Source: Turnera subulata (taxonomy: Eukaryota > Streptophyta > Magnoliopsida > Malpighiales > Passifloraceae). Taken from it: DNA of 64,000 nucleotides. The notes beneath the pieces are model-generated. The model saw only the letters and a list, made by a program, of their open reading frames with translations, had not been told where the DNA came from and ran no database searches. The position numbers were made by a program, and so were the translations under genes. The stretch covers positions 222,203 to 286,202 of the forward strand of contig JAKUCV010001446.1 of NCBI GenBank assembly GCA_028386065.3, read 5' to 3'. Shown in pieces: positions 35,724-47,893 of this stretch. Position 1 is the first letter of the stretch, and every line of letters starts with the position of its first letter.

Positions 35724-36407
35724 TTATCTGTTGGGTACAACATTGGCTCTAAAACTCTGAGCCTCGTTATTGATGTTGACCCTAACACTGTCGTTCCAGG
35801 AGAACCACATACCACCCATGTTGTTTTCTCCAGGTATCTCAAACCGATTCGTTGTAGGAAAACGGAGTGGGATTACACCATGATTTTCTCCTGCTTGCCA
35901 CAAAGTCTCAGTAATCAATACCATGTTGGGCTTGTACTGATTCTTCAGATCCCTTAAAGTACGCACAAAATCTTGGGACCTTCTTGCTACACCCCTGCAA
36001 TTCCATAGTAGAAGTCGTACCTTAGGCCATGTAGCTGGTAACCCAGTCACCCTTGGGACGCTCCGAGCCATCATGGAAACCTGATAATAACTGCTTTGAT
36101 TTAAAATTTGACATGAAGGCTCTAGCTGAAATTCCAGCAGTCTATTAGATATGAAAAACATAATAGAGTTAGCCGAGCCATAAAAGGAAGCCCTTAGATT
36201 GCTTTGGTCCTCTAGGAAGAATGTTTCTTCCATAGGAGTTACAAAGAACCTAGATGAATAAAGTTCATCAACAAACACTAAACGAGGAATTCTCGCCAGA
36301 TCATTCGGTAATTCCTCTTGCTGCTCATTCACCATGCTATAAGCTAACCTATTCCTTCTTCCTAAAGAGACACCCTCAACAAAGAAAACAGTAGCTGGGG
36401 AAGGCAT
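35724..36407 (-). CDS. Cassette ORF A copy 3, intact, inside the copia element
   Basis: Open frame of 227 residues of the same length and layout as copy 1: conserved N-terminal half with VFFVEGV and SSRFFVTPMEE, then LWNCRG, YKPNMVLITET and GGMWFSW of the endonuclease-like part. It is antisense to the copia LTRs. The block around it includes the vestigial gypsy gag start (about 35655) on one side and ORF A promoter-side sequence (to about 36665) on the other. ORF B and the GRF frame are absent. A weak TATA (CTATAAG, about 36471) lies 64 bp upstream. It stays open although the surrounding copia pol is full of stops, suggesting later arrival or selection. Confidence 0.78.
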   Translation of the reverse strand: MPSPATVFFVEGVSLGRRNRLAYSMVNEQQEELPNDLARIPRLVFVDELYSSRFFVTPMEETFFLEDQSNLRASFYGSANSIMFFISNRLLEFQLEPSCQILNQSSYYQVSMMARSVPRVTGLPATWPKVRLLLWNCRGVARRSQDFVRTLRDLKNQYKPNMVLITETLWQAGENHGVIPLRFPTTNRFEIPGENNMGGMWFSWNDSVRVNINNEAQSFRANVVPNR

Positions 36408-37039
36408 TTTTCTTGTCTTGTTGAGTTTTTTGAGTTTTCCGCATCTTCCTGTCTCAACCGCCTCCCCTTCTTATAGTCTGAGATTAGATAGCTAGGTGTC
36501 AGTTTTTCAAATGTGGACTTTTTTTTTGTCTCCAAAAAGATCCAGAAGATTTTTCAGTAATTAAAAACTTTGCATTATTTGTCAGTAAACTCTAAAGCTT
36601 TTCAATCTTCGAGGTTTTATTTTTGGAAAAGTTATCCACTACTTTAATTATTGCTCAATAATTCTGATCTTTTCCGACATGAGTGGCAGAAATAAGCCTA
36701 ATATTGACACATGTATTGCAACCTGAAGCTAGCAATTGAGTAATTGAAACTTACCATATCCAGCCAGAAGCTGGAATGCAGTAGCCTGAAGCTAGCAATT
36801 TTAAGTGTTTAAATACACAGTTTGCACAGTCCGCAGTTGAGACCAACTAGAAGTTGGCAGATAGATATGTGATTTATAGCTTCTATGCACCAGTCAGAAG
36901 CTGGTAAATAATTTTCCTAAGTTATTATATCCAGCCTGAAGCTGGCACATAAATAGCAGCCTGAAGTTGGCACCAACTTGAAGTTGGTACATGGACTTAT
37001 TGTTTGGCATGACCGGATGGGCCATCCCAGGTCAACAAT

Positions 37040-39465
37040 GATGTACGAAATTTATTTGGTCATTCATTGAAATATCAGAAGTTTTACAATCAATGAATTT
37101 CCACGTGTTTGTTTGCTGCGAAATTAATTATACGGCCTTCCTAAGATGAGATTGGCCTAGAATCACCAGAAAGTTTGGAAATAATTCAGGGACATGTAGA
37201 CGGACTAATAAATCCGCCGTGTTGACTATCTAGGTAATTTTTACGATGCATCGACTCGATGGTCTATTGTGTGACGCAAGTTGGCATTGTGTGCACTTAT
37301 TTTGATGATTAAGCCACTTGGGGGTACATATCCCTACTTATGTTATTAGACTATATGTCTAGATAATGGTGGTATATTTCTTCAATGGATAATGTATATC
37401 ATTGGAAATAAACCCAAATAGATCTGGGGGAATATTGATAATTGATTACAAGACTATTGTTAATGAAATATTACTGTTTGAGAAAATGGTATTTTATATG
37501 CAGCAACACTTGTGTGCATCTAGCCAACAAGTTATCATAAGGTCTCCCCATTTAATTGGTTCATGGTCACGAACCTAGTAACTCCCTTCTTCGGACCGTT
37601 GGTTATACAGTATATAATGCTCCACCAAAGTATAGTAAAGATGGTCCTTAAAGAAGGTTGGGAATAAATGTTGGGTATAAAAATCTCCATCAATTACAAA
37701 GTAATTGAAACCATTGACTAACGATTGAAGATTTGTTAATTTGACAATAGAGTTTACCCAACATCAGGGGGAGAAAGTAAGCAGCTGGATCAAGATATTA
37801 TTGAAATATATTATCAATATATAGTTGTTGATCCTCAAACAAATTAGTGTGAACCTGAAGTTCAAAAGATGATTCATTTGTAGGAAAATTGATATGCAAG
37901 TGCCAGACACATAAAGTGACCAAATCTTGTATACCAACTGCAAATGCTCCTGTTCAAATTAATGTTCCAGAAGAACAAGAATAGTATGCAAATGAATCTA
38001 AAGTACGCAAGAAGCGTAGAATATACTCGGTTCCAAAAGAAAACAAAATTCTCGATACAGAGAAATGAGCAAAAGAGATAAGATGGCCCCAGTTAGAAAA
38101 GATGGCCTCCAGTAGAGGTTCATATTAAATGTCCTCCAGAAGAGGTCTTTTGACACAATTGATAAAGTTCCAGAAGTAACACAAGTATCTGAAATAAATG
38201 AAAATGATGAGATCTCAATTACAGTGTCAGGAATGTGATGGAACCGACGTGAAATAACCGTCGACGGAATATTTGTTTTATTTATAATATAGCGCTAAAT
38301 AAAATGAGGATCATGAACCTACATCTAGTGGTCAATGTAGGCGTATAATGATTGATCAAATTGAGAAACATGATTAAGGTTGTGTTAGACTAGCAAGTGA
38401 AGCAAGATATTTTCCGGACCTGTAGTCCGTACACCAGATGGTGTAGAACCAGTCGATTGAAAAATGGGTATTTGTGCAAAAAGGAAATCATAATAGAGAA
38501 ATCCAAAGCACGGCTTATCGCACAAGGTTTTACCCAAACGACTTGATATTAATTGTGAGGAGATATACTCCCTTGTGGTGGATGCAATTATTTTTGATAA
38601 GTTTGGCATAATATGAAAAATTAGAAACGCATCTAATAGATGCCCTTACAGCTTATATTTCTATGGATCCATATATCATGACGTATATAAGAGAATCCCT
38701 AAAGGATTCAAGTTGCTTGAAGCAACTAATTCCCGGGAATATACAAAATTAAGTTAAATTGATGGTTTAAACCAATTTGCGTGTGCATAGTATAAAGTAT
38801 GTGCATGAATTTATTTTTGCTTATGTTGATAATTCATATGTGTTTTGTAATTTAAATATTATTGGAACTCCTGGAGAAGCTTCCAAATGTCGTGCTATGA
38901 TGAAAAATCTCATAAAGAATTAGATTGGTCCTGAAGTACCCTATCTAAGTGCAATTTATCTTGCTAGTAACATAAAGCCTGAAGCTTTTGCTATAAATTT
39001 ATTTGTAAAATATAATTTTGCTCTAACGTATTTATATTGGAATATAATATATAAATACATATTCTATTTTCTTGGTATATGGAATTATTTTAACCTTGTG
39101 AGGCCAAGGTGCATCTAGTTGGTTTTGCAGATGTAGGTCTTTTATTTGATCCACATAAAGCACAGGCAGATACATCAAGTATCATTGTGATCAGAAAACA
39201 AAGTATCGTTGTTTCCTCTTCAAATAATGGACAAATTGTGTTCATACGTGAAGTTAGCCGAGAATGTGCTTGGCTAAGATCGATGATGCAGCATAGTCAA
39301 GATTCATATAGATTAGTTAGCGAGGAAGAAGTTCCAACGACGATTTATGAAGATAATGCTAGCTGCATTGCCCAATTGAAGGGAGGATACATCAAGAATC
39401 ATTCAAGTGACATCTGGCAGATTTATTTACAAAATCAGTTCTTACTACAACTTTTGAAGAATTGA
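37040..39465 (+). pseudogene. Copia pol remnant with RNase H end
   Basis: Degenerate plus-strand coding sequence. The clearest part (39109-39465) reads LVGFADVGLLFDPHKAQADT, then SRECAWLRSM and TIYEDNASCIAQLKGGYIK, the standard end of plant Ty1/copia RNase H. Upstream traces of integrase and reverse transcriptase are broken by many stops. No functional product is expected. Confidence 0.75.
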
Positions 39466-39655
39466 TGAAGAGGATTGGTTTATGGAGGATTCGAGATATC
39501 AAGGGATGCCAAAATCAGGGGGAGTAGAATATGCACTGCACTATTTTTTCCTTCACCAAGTTTTTATCCCACTGGGTTTTTCTTGGTAAGGTTTTTAATG
39601 AGGCAGTACTTCCTAAGCGTATTCTATCTAACGTGCAATGACATTCAAGGGGGAG

Positions 39656-40144
39656 TATTATAAATAAATTATGGTGAATGTCATTGTTACCATCCAGTAA
39701 AATTCATTTTTACCATACCCGAATTTATCCCCGGTAAATACTTTACCCATACACCAAACTTCTACTTGGAATTATCTCTTTGGCTAATTACCCTCCATAA
39801 TTCTATTTGTCCTAATCCTAATATCATCTTCCTTTACCTAACATCCCTTTGATTTTATCCTTTTAAATTAATCATACTTATTTGTTTTTATCCTTCCATT
39901 TCTAACTATAAATACCCCTTCATTCCTTCACTTTCATACACTTACAACCCACCATAAACTTCACTCTCTTCTCATTCCATACACTTCTCTTCCAATCTCT
40001 CTCCATCTAAATTTATTATTCTCTTCTACATATTATTATCAAAAGTATATTATTATTACCAAAGTTGTATTATTACCTTGATCAAGTTTGATCAAATTTG
40101 TATTATTCCATCAAATAGTGAAAATCTTTACCAATTTTATAACA
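39656..40144 (+). repeat. 3' LTR of the copia element
   Basis: 489 bp ending TTTTATAACA, followed by the target duplication TCTGT. It is the nearest transposon to the MED10 promoter. Confidence 0.9.
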
Positions 40145-41171
40145 TCTGTATAGGATTTTTTTTTTTTTTTGTGATTCAAGCCCATTGGTAAAATAGTCAT
40201 GTATAACCATCGAACCAAAGAGAAAAAAGTTTTCAGTACTTGGGCACATTTACCAAAGGGCCTCTTTTTGTAATGTTAAGCCCATGAATTGCAGTCCAAT
40301 GGGCTCCAAGCAAAACGCGGGCCTCAAACACAGAGCCTCCGGAACCGACATGCCATGTCCTTTTTTGTGCGGAACCGACATGTCACTCAACTCAAGTACT
40401 CGCCTCCTTTTATTTATTTATTCGTCTCCCTCTCCTCCCTCTCTCTGGTACTTCTCTCACCTTCCTGCCCCTTCCTTCTCTCGGATTTCCCCTTTCAATT
40501 CACATAACAAAACAGAGAAGAAGAGAAAATTTCAATTAAGCAGGAAATCGATTTCAATTGCTTGTTAGGACTTTGGTTTCTCTTTTGATAGCAGCTAATA
40601 CGCCGCAAAATTCACACTACTTTGCAACCTATACCAATCAACCCCGGAGAAATAGTAGCAGTACCCTAATTGGAATCTCACTCTTTATTACAGTAATCTC
40701 TCTGCTCTATACTTCTTGATTTTCACTGTTCTCTACTTATCTAGATTGAAAGTTTGTCGGTGTAAGTTGAGTCAGTTTAAAGGTGTTATGCTTTGAAGGT
40801 AATTTTTAGCAATTTAGATGTTTAGACAATATCATTGGTGTCTTTGGATCCTGATACTTTCTGGGTTACGGTCAAATATCTATCTTTGGTTAAATTCTGT
40901 AATGACTATAGTGATTTGGGATTCGAAGTGGAGCAATTGAATTTTGAATTTAATATGATATTTGTTTTGAACGATTTGTGTATTCTGTATGTTTGTTGCA
41001 TTAGTTTAAGTTTCTGTTCTGGTTGTACAAATTGAAAATTTGTTAAGGAGGGAATGCAAAATCTTTAAGCTGTTGTGAAAAACTGGGGATTCTGGTATGT
41101 GGTAAATTTGCTCACTATCTCATCATCATCCATTGATTGGTTGCTTCTGTTTGACGGATAGGGTGCTTGAG

Positions 41172-43128
41172 ATGGATTCGTTACAGAATGCAGCTACAGG
41201 AACGGTTGCTCCTGCTGCTGGTGGCGGTAGTGGTGGCAATGGAATGGTGCCAAGTCAAGTGAATGATTCTGCGGTAACAGCAGTGGGAGGGGATGATCCC
41301 AAGCAGAATCTAAACCAGGTTATTAACTCCATCCAGAAGAATCTGGGTCTCCTCCATCAGCTTTACCTCACTGTCTCTGCATTTAATACCGGCTCCCAGC
41401 TCCCTCTCCTACAGCGCCTGTAATTTCCTCTCAACCTTCTCTGTTTCTATTTACTGCATTGTGCCGTGAATATCTTTTGTAATTCTGCTTTGGTGTCGTT
41501 GATATTGTGACATGAAGTTGTAATTTTGCAGCAATGGTCTTGTCACCGAGCTGGACAATATGGTTAAGTTGTCTGAAAAGTGCAACATTCAGGTTCCTAT
41601 GGAGGTCATAAAGTAAGTTGATACTGAAATCTTGTTCAGTCGAGCCAAATATTTATTTGTCTTATGGGGGATCTGATTGCAAGTTATTTTCTTTGTCTGT
41701 AGTTTGATTGATGATGGGAAGAACCCGGATGAATTCACACGAGATGTTATCAACAGTTGCATTGCCAAAAATCAGGTTACTAAAGGAAAAACCGACGCAT
41801 TCAAGGTATTCTTTGATTCCTTGCTGCATTGTCAATCAGCTATCTCGATACTGCTGCTTGATGTCTATACTCATTCAGATATTTTTTGTTTCTCTCTTTT
41901 GAGCTTCCTCTTCATACCACATTCTTTGATTATACAGAGTTTGCGCAAGCATCTTCTAGAGGAACTTGAGCAGGCTTTTCCTGATGAAGTTGAATCATAC
42001 AGGGAGATACGTGCTCTCTCAGCTGCTGTAAGTTATATATGAATCCTTTTTTTAGTAGAACATGCTTGTCCATGGATTCCTTGTCAATATGGATTGCCCT
42101 GTGATTTTGTATTCACTTATTTTTCCTTCCTTTTATTGAAATTTTGTTCACTTATTTTTTCTTTAGCTTTAGTATGACAATATTTTGTTGCTTGCTTGCG
42201 GCAAGAAACAAGTGCACACATGTCGCTAGAAGATTTCCTAGATTCATTTGGGAAAGGATCTAGGTTAAACCCTTTCTTTTTTGTTTGGATTGTTAGGTTG
42301 CTGACTAGGATTCATACATGATAACAATGACATACTTGATAGCCAAAAGCATTATGTGGCCAGTGATATTTTCAGTTTTGTATATAACATAAAACACAGA
42401 AACATGAAATGCTGGAATAAGCATCAAATTGGTTTGCTGATATATTCAGTTCAAAGAGTTAGCGATTTGGATGTTTGAAGTTGTTTGTTAACTTTAATAT
42501 TTCCAAGATGGTTAATACTTGTGGATGTTTTATTGGTTTTGGGACCTTGGGTTTTGAAGGAGCATCAGTTGCTTCCTTCTGAGCTACTGCAAGACAAGCT
42601 TAAATAAACACTGGGGTAGGGGAGTATGTGTTAGTTTTGAAGTCACATCAACCTGAATTATCCGTGGGTATCTTTTGTCCTGTTTTGTTTCTCTTTGATT
42701 TAAATATTTCCACTGCCTTCTTTCTTAAAGATAAAAAGAACAAACAATCTGACTTTCTCTATTTGTCGTGATTGATATTAGTTATTCAACATTCAAAATT
42801 TTAAACTTGAATATCACATAGGATGTCCAAATGTATTGATAGAATAGAAGCCCCGTCTGACTGCCTTCACCAGGTTTGGAGGCTGGTAGTGGTTAAAAAT
42901 ATTGCTTTATTAGTTTCTATCTGGTAGTTAATTTCATAACACTTGTGTGTTTGATTAGCTAAACGCAGGACGAGTTTCATAAGTTGGGAATTGCTTAGAT
43001 GGTCTTTTTGTTTCTCTGGTGAGTTGAAGCTTAAGGATTTTAATGCCTTGCAGGAATCGAAACGGCTTGCTCAGCAGGCCCAAAGTTCATTACCCAATGG
43101 AGATGTGAAGGTTAAAGCTGAACTTTAA
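41172..43128 (+). CDS. MED10: Mediator of RNA polymerase II transcription subunit 10
   Basis: Five coding exons: 41172-41419, 41532-41612, 41703-41805, 41938-42027 and 43054-43128, all with GT-AG introns. The joined frame is 597 bases, 198 residues. After a Gly/Ala-rich N-terminus (about 1-40), the protein follows plant MED10 closely: LNQVINSIQKNLGLLHQLYL, ELDNMVKLSEKCNIQVPMEV, LIDDGKNPDEF and NQVTKGKTDAFKSLR. MED10 is a middle-module subunit of Mediator, which links transcription factors to RNA polymerase II in the nucleus. The start fits the family. A 5' UTR intron is likely, because an AG lies directly before the coding block (about 41160) and a donor-like GTGTAAG near 40760. The fourth intron is the long one (about 1.0 kb). 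No damage seen. Confidence 0.95.
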
Positions 43129-43704
43129 GCTTTGCAAATCATTGCTGCTGGGGATGTGGAGATTAGAGCTGATCTAGCTCTTTGGCTATGTAACAAATGA
43201 TTTAGATTTTTTTTTTACCTTTTTCTAATTATTGTCTGCCCATGTTCCTCTTATGTATCATTAGAAGTTGATTTGTACAAGGGAACATTGTGTCCTTATG
43301 TAATATAGAAAGCACAATTAGTTTAAGGTAGTATAAGTGTGTTGCGACAAAAAAAAAAAAAAGGTAGTATAAGTGTGAAAATGTAACGTCTGATGAAACT
43401 ATTCTCAAGAAAGTTAGTAATTCAATAACAAATTCTGTTTCTCCCGCCTATCAGCTCTGAATTTGGAAATTCTGTATTGGTATTTGGATTTATTTGATGA
43501 TTGGATTTCTACGCTCGAATAAGAATGCTTAATGCAACACAGCAAGATGGATCTCACGTTTGTTTGGAAGATGGAAAATCCAGTAAGGTTACATCAAACG
43601 GGTGGTTGTAAGTATTGAACATGAGTGGTTTTCCCCCCCTTCTGGTAAAGATGCTGCACAAGTGTAACCTTCTGTTTGAGGTAGTAGATGTCTAGCTCCA
43701 TAGA
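43129..43704. other. Shared 3' intergenic region of MED10 and the HD-Zip gene
   Basis: About 0.58 kb between two stop codons of convergent genes. It must hold both 3' UTRs. A small duplicated segment ('aggtagtataagtgtg', 43326 and 43364) flanks an A-run. Nothing else seen. Confidence 0.6.
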
Positions 43705-44512
43705 TTAAGATAAGAACTCCCACCACTGTGAACTACTGGTTGATTCCTCAAGCAAATAGTTGGACTCAAAGCCATGCCAATCAGATGATGTCAATGTAGC
43801 TTCTCGACCTTCTGCCAGGTCCAAAATATCACTTTCTTCTCCAGTGCTTTCAATACTGATGCTGTTATGATCAGTTGAAGTAGTATTGTCTTCTCTATGG
43901 CCACAACCTTCCAGCAAAAGGGTAGACTTCTCTTTGGATTCGAACTCAACATCCTTGCTCCCCGACCTGTCATCACCGCTGCTTTCAGTTTGGTCCGGTT
44001 CGTTACTTCTGGTCTCAAGCTGCTTCAGGTGCGGGGTTTTCAGCTTCTGCAACTGTGGACAAATCAGAAAACTTCCGTTAGTGCCATGTTAACTCAAATC
44101 AGCTATCTTGCCAGTGTATTCTTTCAATCCATGTACAAAGAAGTACCTGGCTTTGCAACGACTGGTTCTCTCGTTTCAAGGACTCGAAGTTGGAAGCTAG
44201 AGCGTCATAACTTTGTTTGAGGATGCTGTAATCTCTCTCAATCTGCTTGGTCTTCAATCTAGCTCTCCTGTTCTGGAACCATATTGCAACCTGACGAGGC
44301 TGTAGTCCAAGATCAGTAGCCAGCTGCTGTTTCATCCGCGACTCGGGCCTTGATTCCGACTCGAACGTGTATTCCAGGAACTTGATTTGTTCATCACTGA
44401 ACCTCTTCTTGTTGGCTTTCTTCTGAAAGCATGACAAAGTCTGCAGCCCCAGGTCCAGGCCTTGAAAGGAGTCTTCCATTTTCAGTGCAAGTGGGAGGTC
44501 TCTTGGCAACAT
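43705..44512 (-). CDS. HB7: Class I HD-Zip transcription factor, HB7/HB12 type
   Basis: Two exons: 44512-44147 and 44052-43705, with a GT-AG intron at 44053-44146 inside the leucine zipper. With the start at 44512 the protein has 237 residues; an internal Met at 44479 would give 226. The homeodomain (about 32-90) contains [12 protein letters not shown] and the recognition helix [12 protein letters not shown]. The leucine zipper follows ([18 protein letters not shown]). The Ser/Glu-rich tail ends [10 protein letters not shown], as in HB7/HB12 proteins. These nuclear factors bind CAATNATTG as dimers and in Arabidopsis act in ABA and drought responses. The open frame extends upstream to 44776, but that part has no family likeness and begins only about 40 bp from the TATA box, so it is probably leader. 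Confidence 0.92.
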
Positions 44513-44813
44513 TCTCCTGATATAGAATTTGATTATATAGGCACACTGTGAACTCATAAATAGCCAGGCAGGAAGGGAGTGTACCCTCCCTCTAGTGGGC
44601 CTTATCTCGGTGCAGGAAATGACCCCATATACCATGAGCATCTTCCTGCTAGATTGAGACACCTGTTCGTGAATTGTGATAATTTTTTTTATGCATCTTT
44701 TCACTGTCGCAGGCATGTTGATTTGTCCTAAACACCCCTTTTCTTCCTCGTAGATTCTCCATTTGTGATTCATCAAAGAGACAAGTGTTCACTGTGATTC
44801 TTGAGTAAACCCT

Positions 44814-44820
44814 CTTTATA
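44814..44820 (-). promoter_or_regulatory. TATA box of the HD-Zip gene
   Basis: TATAAAG on the minus strand (context AATTATAAAGAGGG), about 300 bp upstream of the chosen start codon. It implies a leader of roughly 270 bases. Confidence 0.5.
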
Positions 44821-44821
44821 A

Positions 44822-47366
44822 TTTGCTTTATGGTTGCACTTTAATTGCTTTATAACCTCTTTAAGATCATCCTTTAATTACTTTGAATTGTTTTATGGCT
44901 GCTCGGTTTTTGTGCTGTGTACCTCGAGTATATTTGCAGAGGCCTAGTCCACGAATGATGAACCATGATTGGCATAGGGTTTATGCATGATTCCATTAGT
45001 AATACTAATAATATCTTTGTGACAAAAAGCAGATGTTGCTTTTGCTGCGATATCTAAATTTTTACCATAATTAATTTCGTTTTAAACCCAAAGAATTTTC
45101 TACATACACAAGGATGTAAACTCGAGATCTGTTTAAGCGGAATGGAGTGGCCTCCCAAATGAGTCTAACGGTCCTCCGACCAACCTTAGGTTGGTAGCTA
45201 GCACATGTTGTTTTTCCTTCCTCGCCCATTGAGCTTATTAATTGAGAGGGGGTTGTTTCCGGGAAACTCCATGGCCTGTGGAAAAAAAACATTCATCCAT
45301 TTGACGGTGGAATATTTGCCATGTTGATCCAAACTCTTTTGGAGAATTTGGCAACTTTTGCATCAACTTTCTCAGGGGTCGAGACAAACTTATACACAAA
45401 GCTGTCCTTTAGTAACCAATCAAGTTGCACAAGACCTGTTATGGGTCAAAAACATTGGGACCCTTGAGGCTAATCTTTTCCTTTTGGAAAAAAGTTGGGG
45501 GGAAGTTGGGAATTTTGCTTGATTTTCTCGTACTAACGTGGCAACTGAATTATACAAAACGACCAGTGAGTTGTGTCCAATTCTTGACACGTGAGGCCTA
45601 AACAAGAAACATGATGGCTTTTTGTGTTTGCCAATGGTACATGAACTCGTAGATTAAAGCCACAAAATTCTTGATTCTTGAAGATTCGATGTTCCACCTA
45701 AAAACATTAAGTCGCTCTCGCCCACTGTTTTTCTCTTTCCTTGCTGTGTCAAGTCCTTTTCAATTCAATCCACAGAGTTTCCAATTCCAAAACATGGTTA
45801 ATGTGAATTCATTTTCCCATTTCTCAAATAATCCACAATTCGTTATAAACTAGGGTTTGATTTACTTCAATTTGGCTTCGTTTCTTAAAAAGCGTTCATT
45901 ATTTTATTTTCTCTTCTTAAGTTTCATGTCTTTGGTTGTACATAAAACAGAACGAAAAAGTCATGTCTTGCTGCGTTGTATACGAATAGTTTATCAGCTT
46001 AAAATCAAATAAGGTTTGGCTTAATTCATGCACGTCCGTCTTATTAGTTCACCTTGCACTTGTTTTGTTAAGGTTGCAAAAGGAGAAAATATAATAATAA
46101 AATAAATAAAAAAAGAAAAGAAAAAAATGAAGGCCGTGTTTTGGTTTCTTGTGCTATGGGATTAAGATTTACTTGCGGCCTCCTAATAATTTTTTTCCTT
46201 TAGGAGTCACTACCTCCTAATAATGGAAGAAAACGTATTGAGAGGGTTGAAAGTTTGGGTTATACTACATGCATTAATTAGAAGTCTTAATCCTAATCAA
46301 TTAACACCATGAGTTAAATTCCACAAATTTTTTATTTTCCACAAAACTTGCCATATTATAACGTCCTAAGAACTCGAATCATAAGTGCATGTAAGTTTTC
46401 CTTAGGATTCAAAGACCCGAAAACATAACCAGAAGCCTATTGAGAATATCAGTTGTAGCATTACATGAATCGCCATTCAATAGATGGGCTGGTGGTAGTT
46501 TTAGTGGTATTAATTATCAAAACTACGAAGCACAAACTATAAGACAGATGCATTCATAGAAAGTGGGGTGAGAGTGGAAGAAACACTATCGGGCTTTTTT
46601 ATTAACCTTCTATTTGTGTTGTTGGGTTGTACAGTTAGCCCAAAATCCTGAACCTAAAGTTTGGACTTTTGAGGTTTGAAGCCCAGTTTATCCTGTGCCA
46701 GTCATCTGAAACTTCATGGCACACAGTTAAATAAACACCATGCTTGCTACATTTTTTCTATCAAGAAATTTTTGTTGCATTTCTTGTTATATTCACGAAT
46801 ATTTTTCTATAGATCAAACAACATGCTTGCTACATTTTTTTAAAATCAAATTGAGAGAGTAGCCTAATGGCCTACGATTTGTCTTATTTAGAGAATTTTG
46901 TGTTGCATTAATTTCTTGTTCGACACCAACCATTTGCTACATGCTTCCATAGGGAGTGTAAGAAATATTTCCAAATGATTTTAAAAAAATTAACTGAGAT
47001 ATTTGAGAAAATTAATGAATAGGTTTAATGTGATGGAAAAATTTAGGAACTGTATTAGATAACATGAAGCATGCTAGACATTCTCTTTAAAGGCATATTT
47101 TACTTACAATAAAGTTTCTAAATATAGCAAGAGCCCAGATGCTACCAAAAATCCTCTACAGATACTGAACATTAATGATCTAAATTTAATTTTAAAATTA
47201 CAGTGCATAAGTTTGTGATACTGATGTAGTGTTGCTAGACAACTTTCCAACTGATTTACTCCTATATTAGCTTCACACGATATCAGGATGATTCTTATGA
47301 ATGAATGGCATCTTCAATTCTCAAAATAAAAAAAATTACAGTGCATGTAACCCTCAAAAATAAATG
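44822..47366. other. Intergenic region upstream of the HD-Zip gene
   Basis: No supported gene. It includes the HD-Zip promoter side (to perhaps 45.6 kb), AT-rich unique sequence, and at 46740-46850 two related stretches containing 'catgcttgctacatttttt'. No transposon ends recognised. Confidence 0.45.
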
Positions 47367-47862
47367 TGATGACATACAGATTAGTAGGGCTACATTGTTG
47401 GACTACACATAGCAGGACTGCACATCCACAACAAAGTGACAGGTAAGCCTAGAAGTTCAGGCCTACATGGAAAGCCCAGCTGCCTAAACATCGAGGCCTA
47501 GTCTACTCTAACGGAGCAACTTAGTCTGCCTGCCTAGGTCCAAGTCCACACTTATATGGGCGGCCAGGTCTACACCTGTCTAGACCTAGAAGTCCAAACC
47601 CATCTCCAAACGCCTATAAATAGCAACCCTCTAGCCTGGTGAAAAGTACGCACACAGAACTAACAATTCACCTCCTCTCCCTACAAATTATCAGTTAGGG
47701 ATTGCCGTGTTCTGACTTAGGCATCGGAGAGTCTCCGGGGTCACACACCCTGGACACCCCCGGTGTCCTTTATCTACTGTTTTGTAGGCCTAACAACGCG
47801 AAGGCAAGGTCACACAAGGTCAAGCAAGGCCAACCAACCTCAGGTAAATCATTGATTTATCA
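47367..47862 (+). repeat. 5' LTR of the Tat-like element
   Basis: 496 bp, shared with 51384-51711 (for example GCCTAAACATCGAGGCCTAG and CGCCTATAAATAGCAACC, the latter containing a TATAAATA box). Confidence 0.85.
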
Positions 47863-47893
47863 TTTGCGCCGTCTGTGAAAAGAATAAAAAGTC

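Larger units (their letters stand above)
33864..40144 (+). mobile_element. Decayed Ty1/copia element with an inserted piece of the gypsy cassette
   Basis: Two 489-bp LTRs (33864-34352 and 39656-40144), very similar to each other, enclose 5.3 kb. The perfect duplication TCTGT flanks the element (33859-33863, 40145-40149). After the 5' LTR comes CGTTATCAGCACGAG, a primer-binding-like sequence common in plant copia elements. The purine tract TTCAAGGGGGAG precedes the 3' LTR. The pol region (about 37040-39470) is broken by stops and frameshifts; the RNase H end is recognisable. A 1-kb block at about 35654-36665 derives from the gypsy cassette. The element ends about 1.0 kb before the MED10 start codon. 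Confidence 0.88.

Noticed and set aside
44513..44776. Upstream extension of the HD-Zip reading frame by 88 codons
   Set aside because: No similarity to HD-Zip N-termini, and it would start about 40 bp from the TATA box; more likely untranslated leader.
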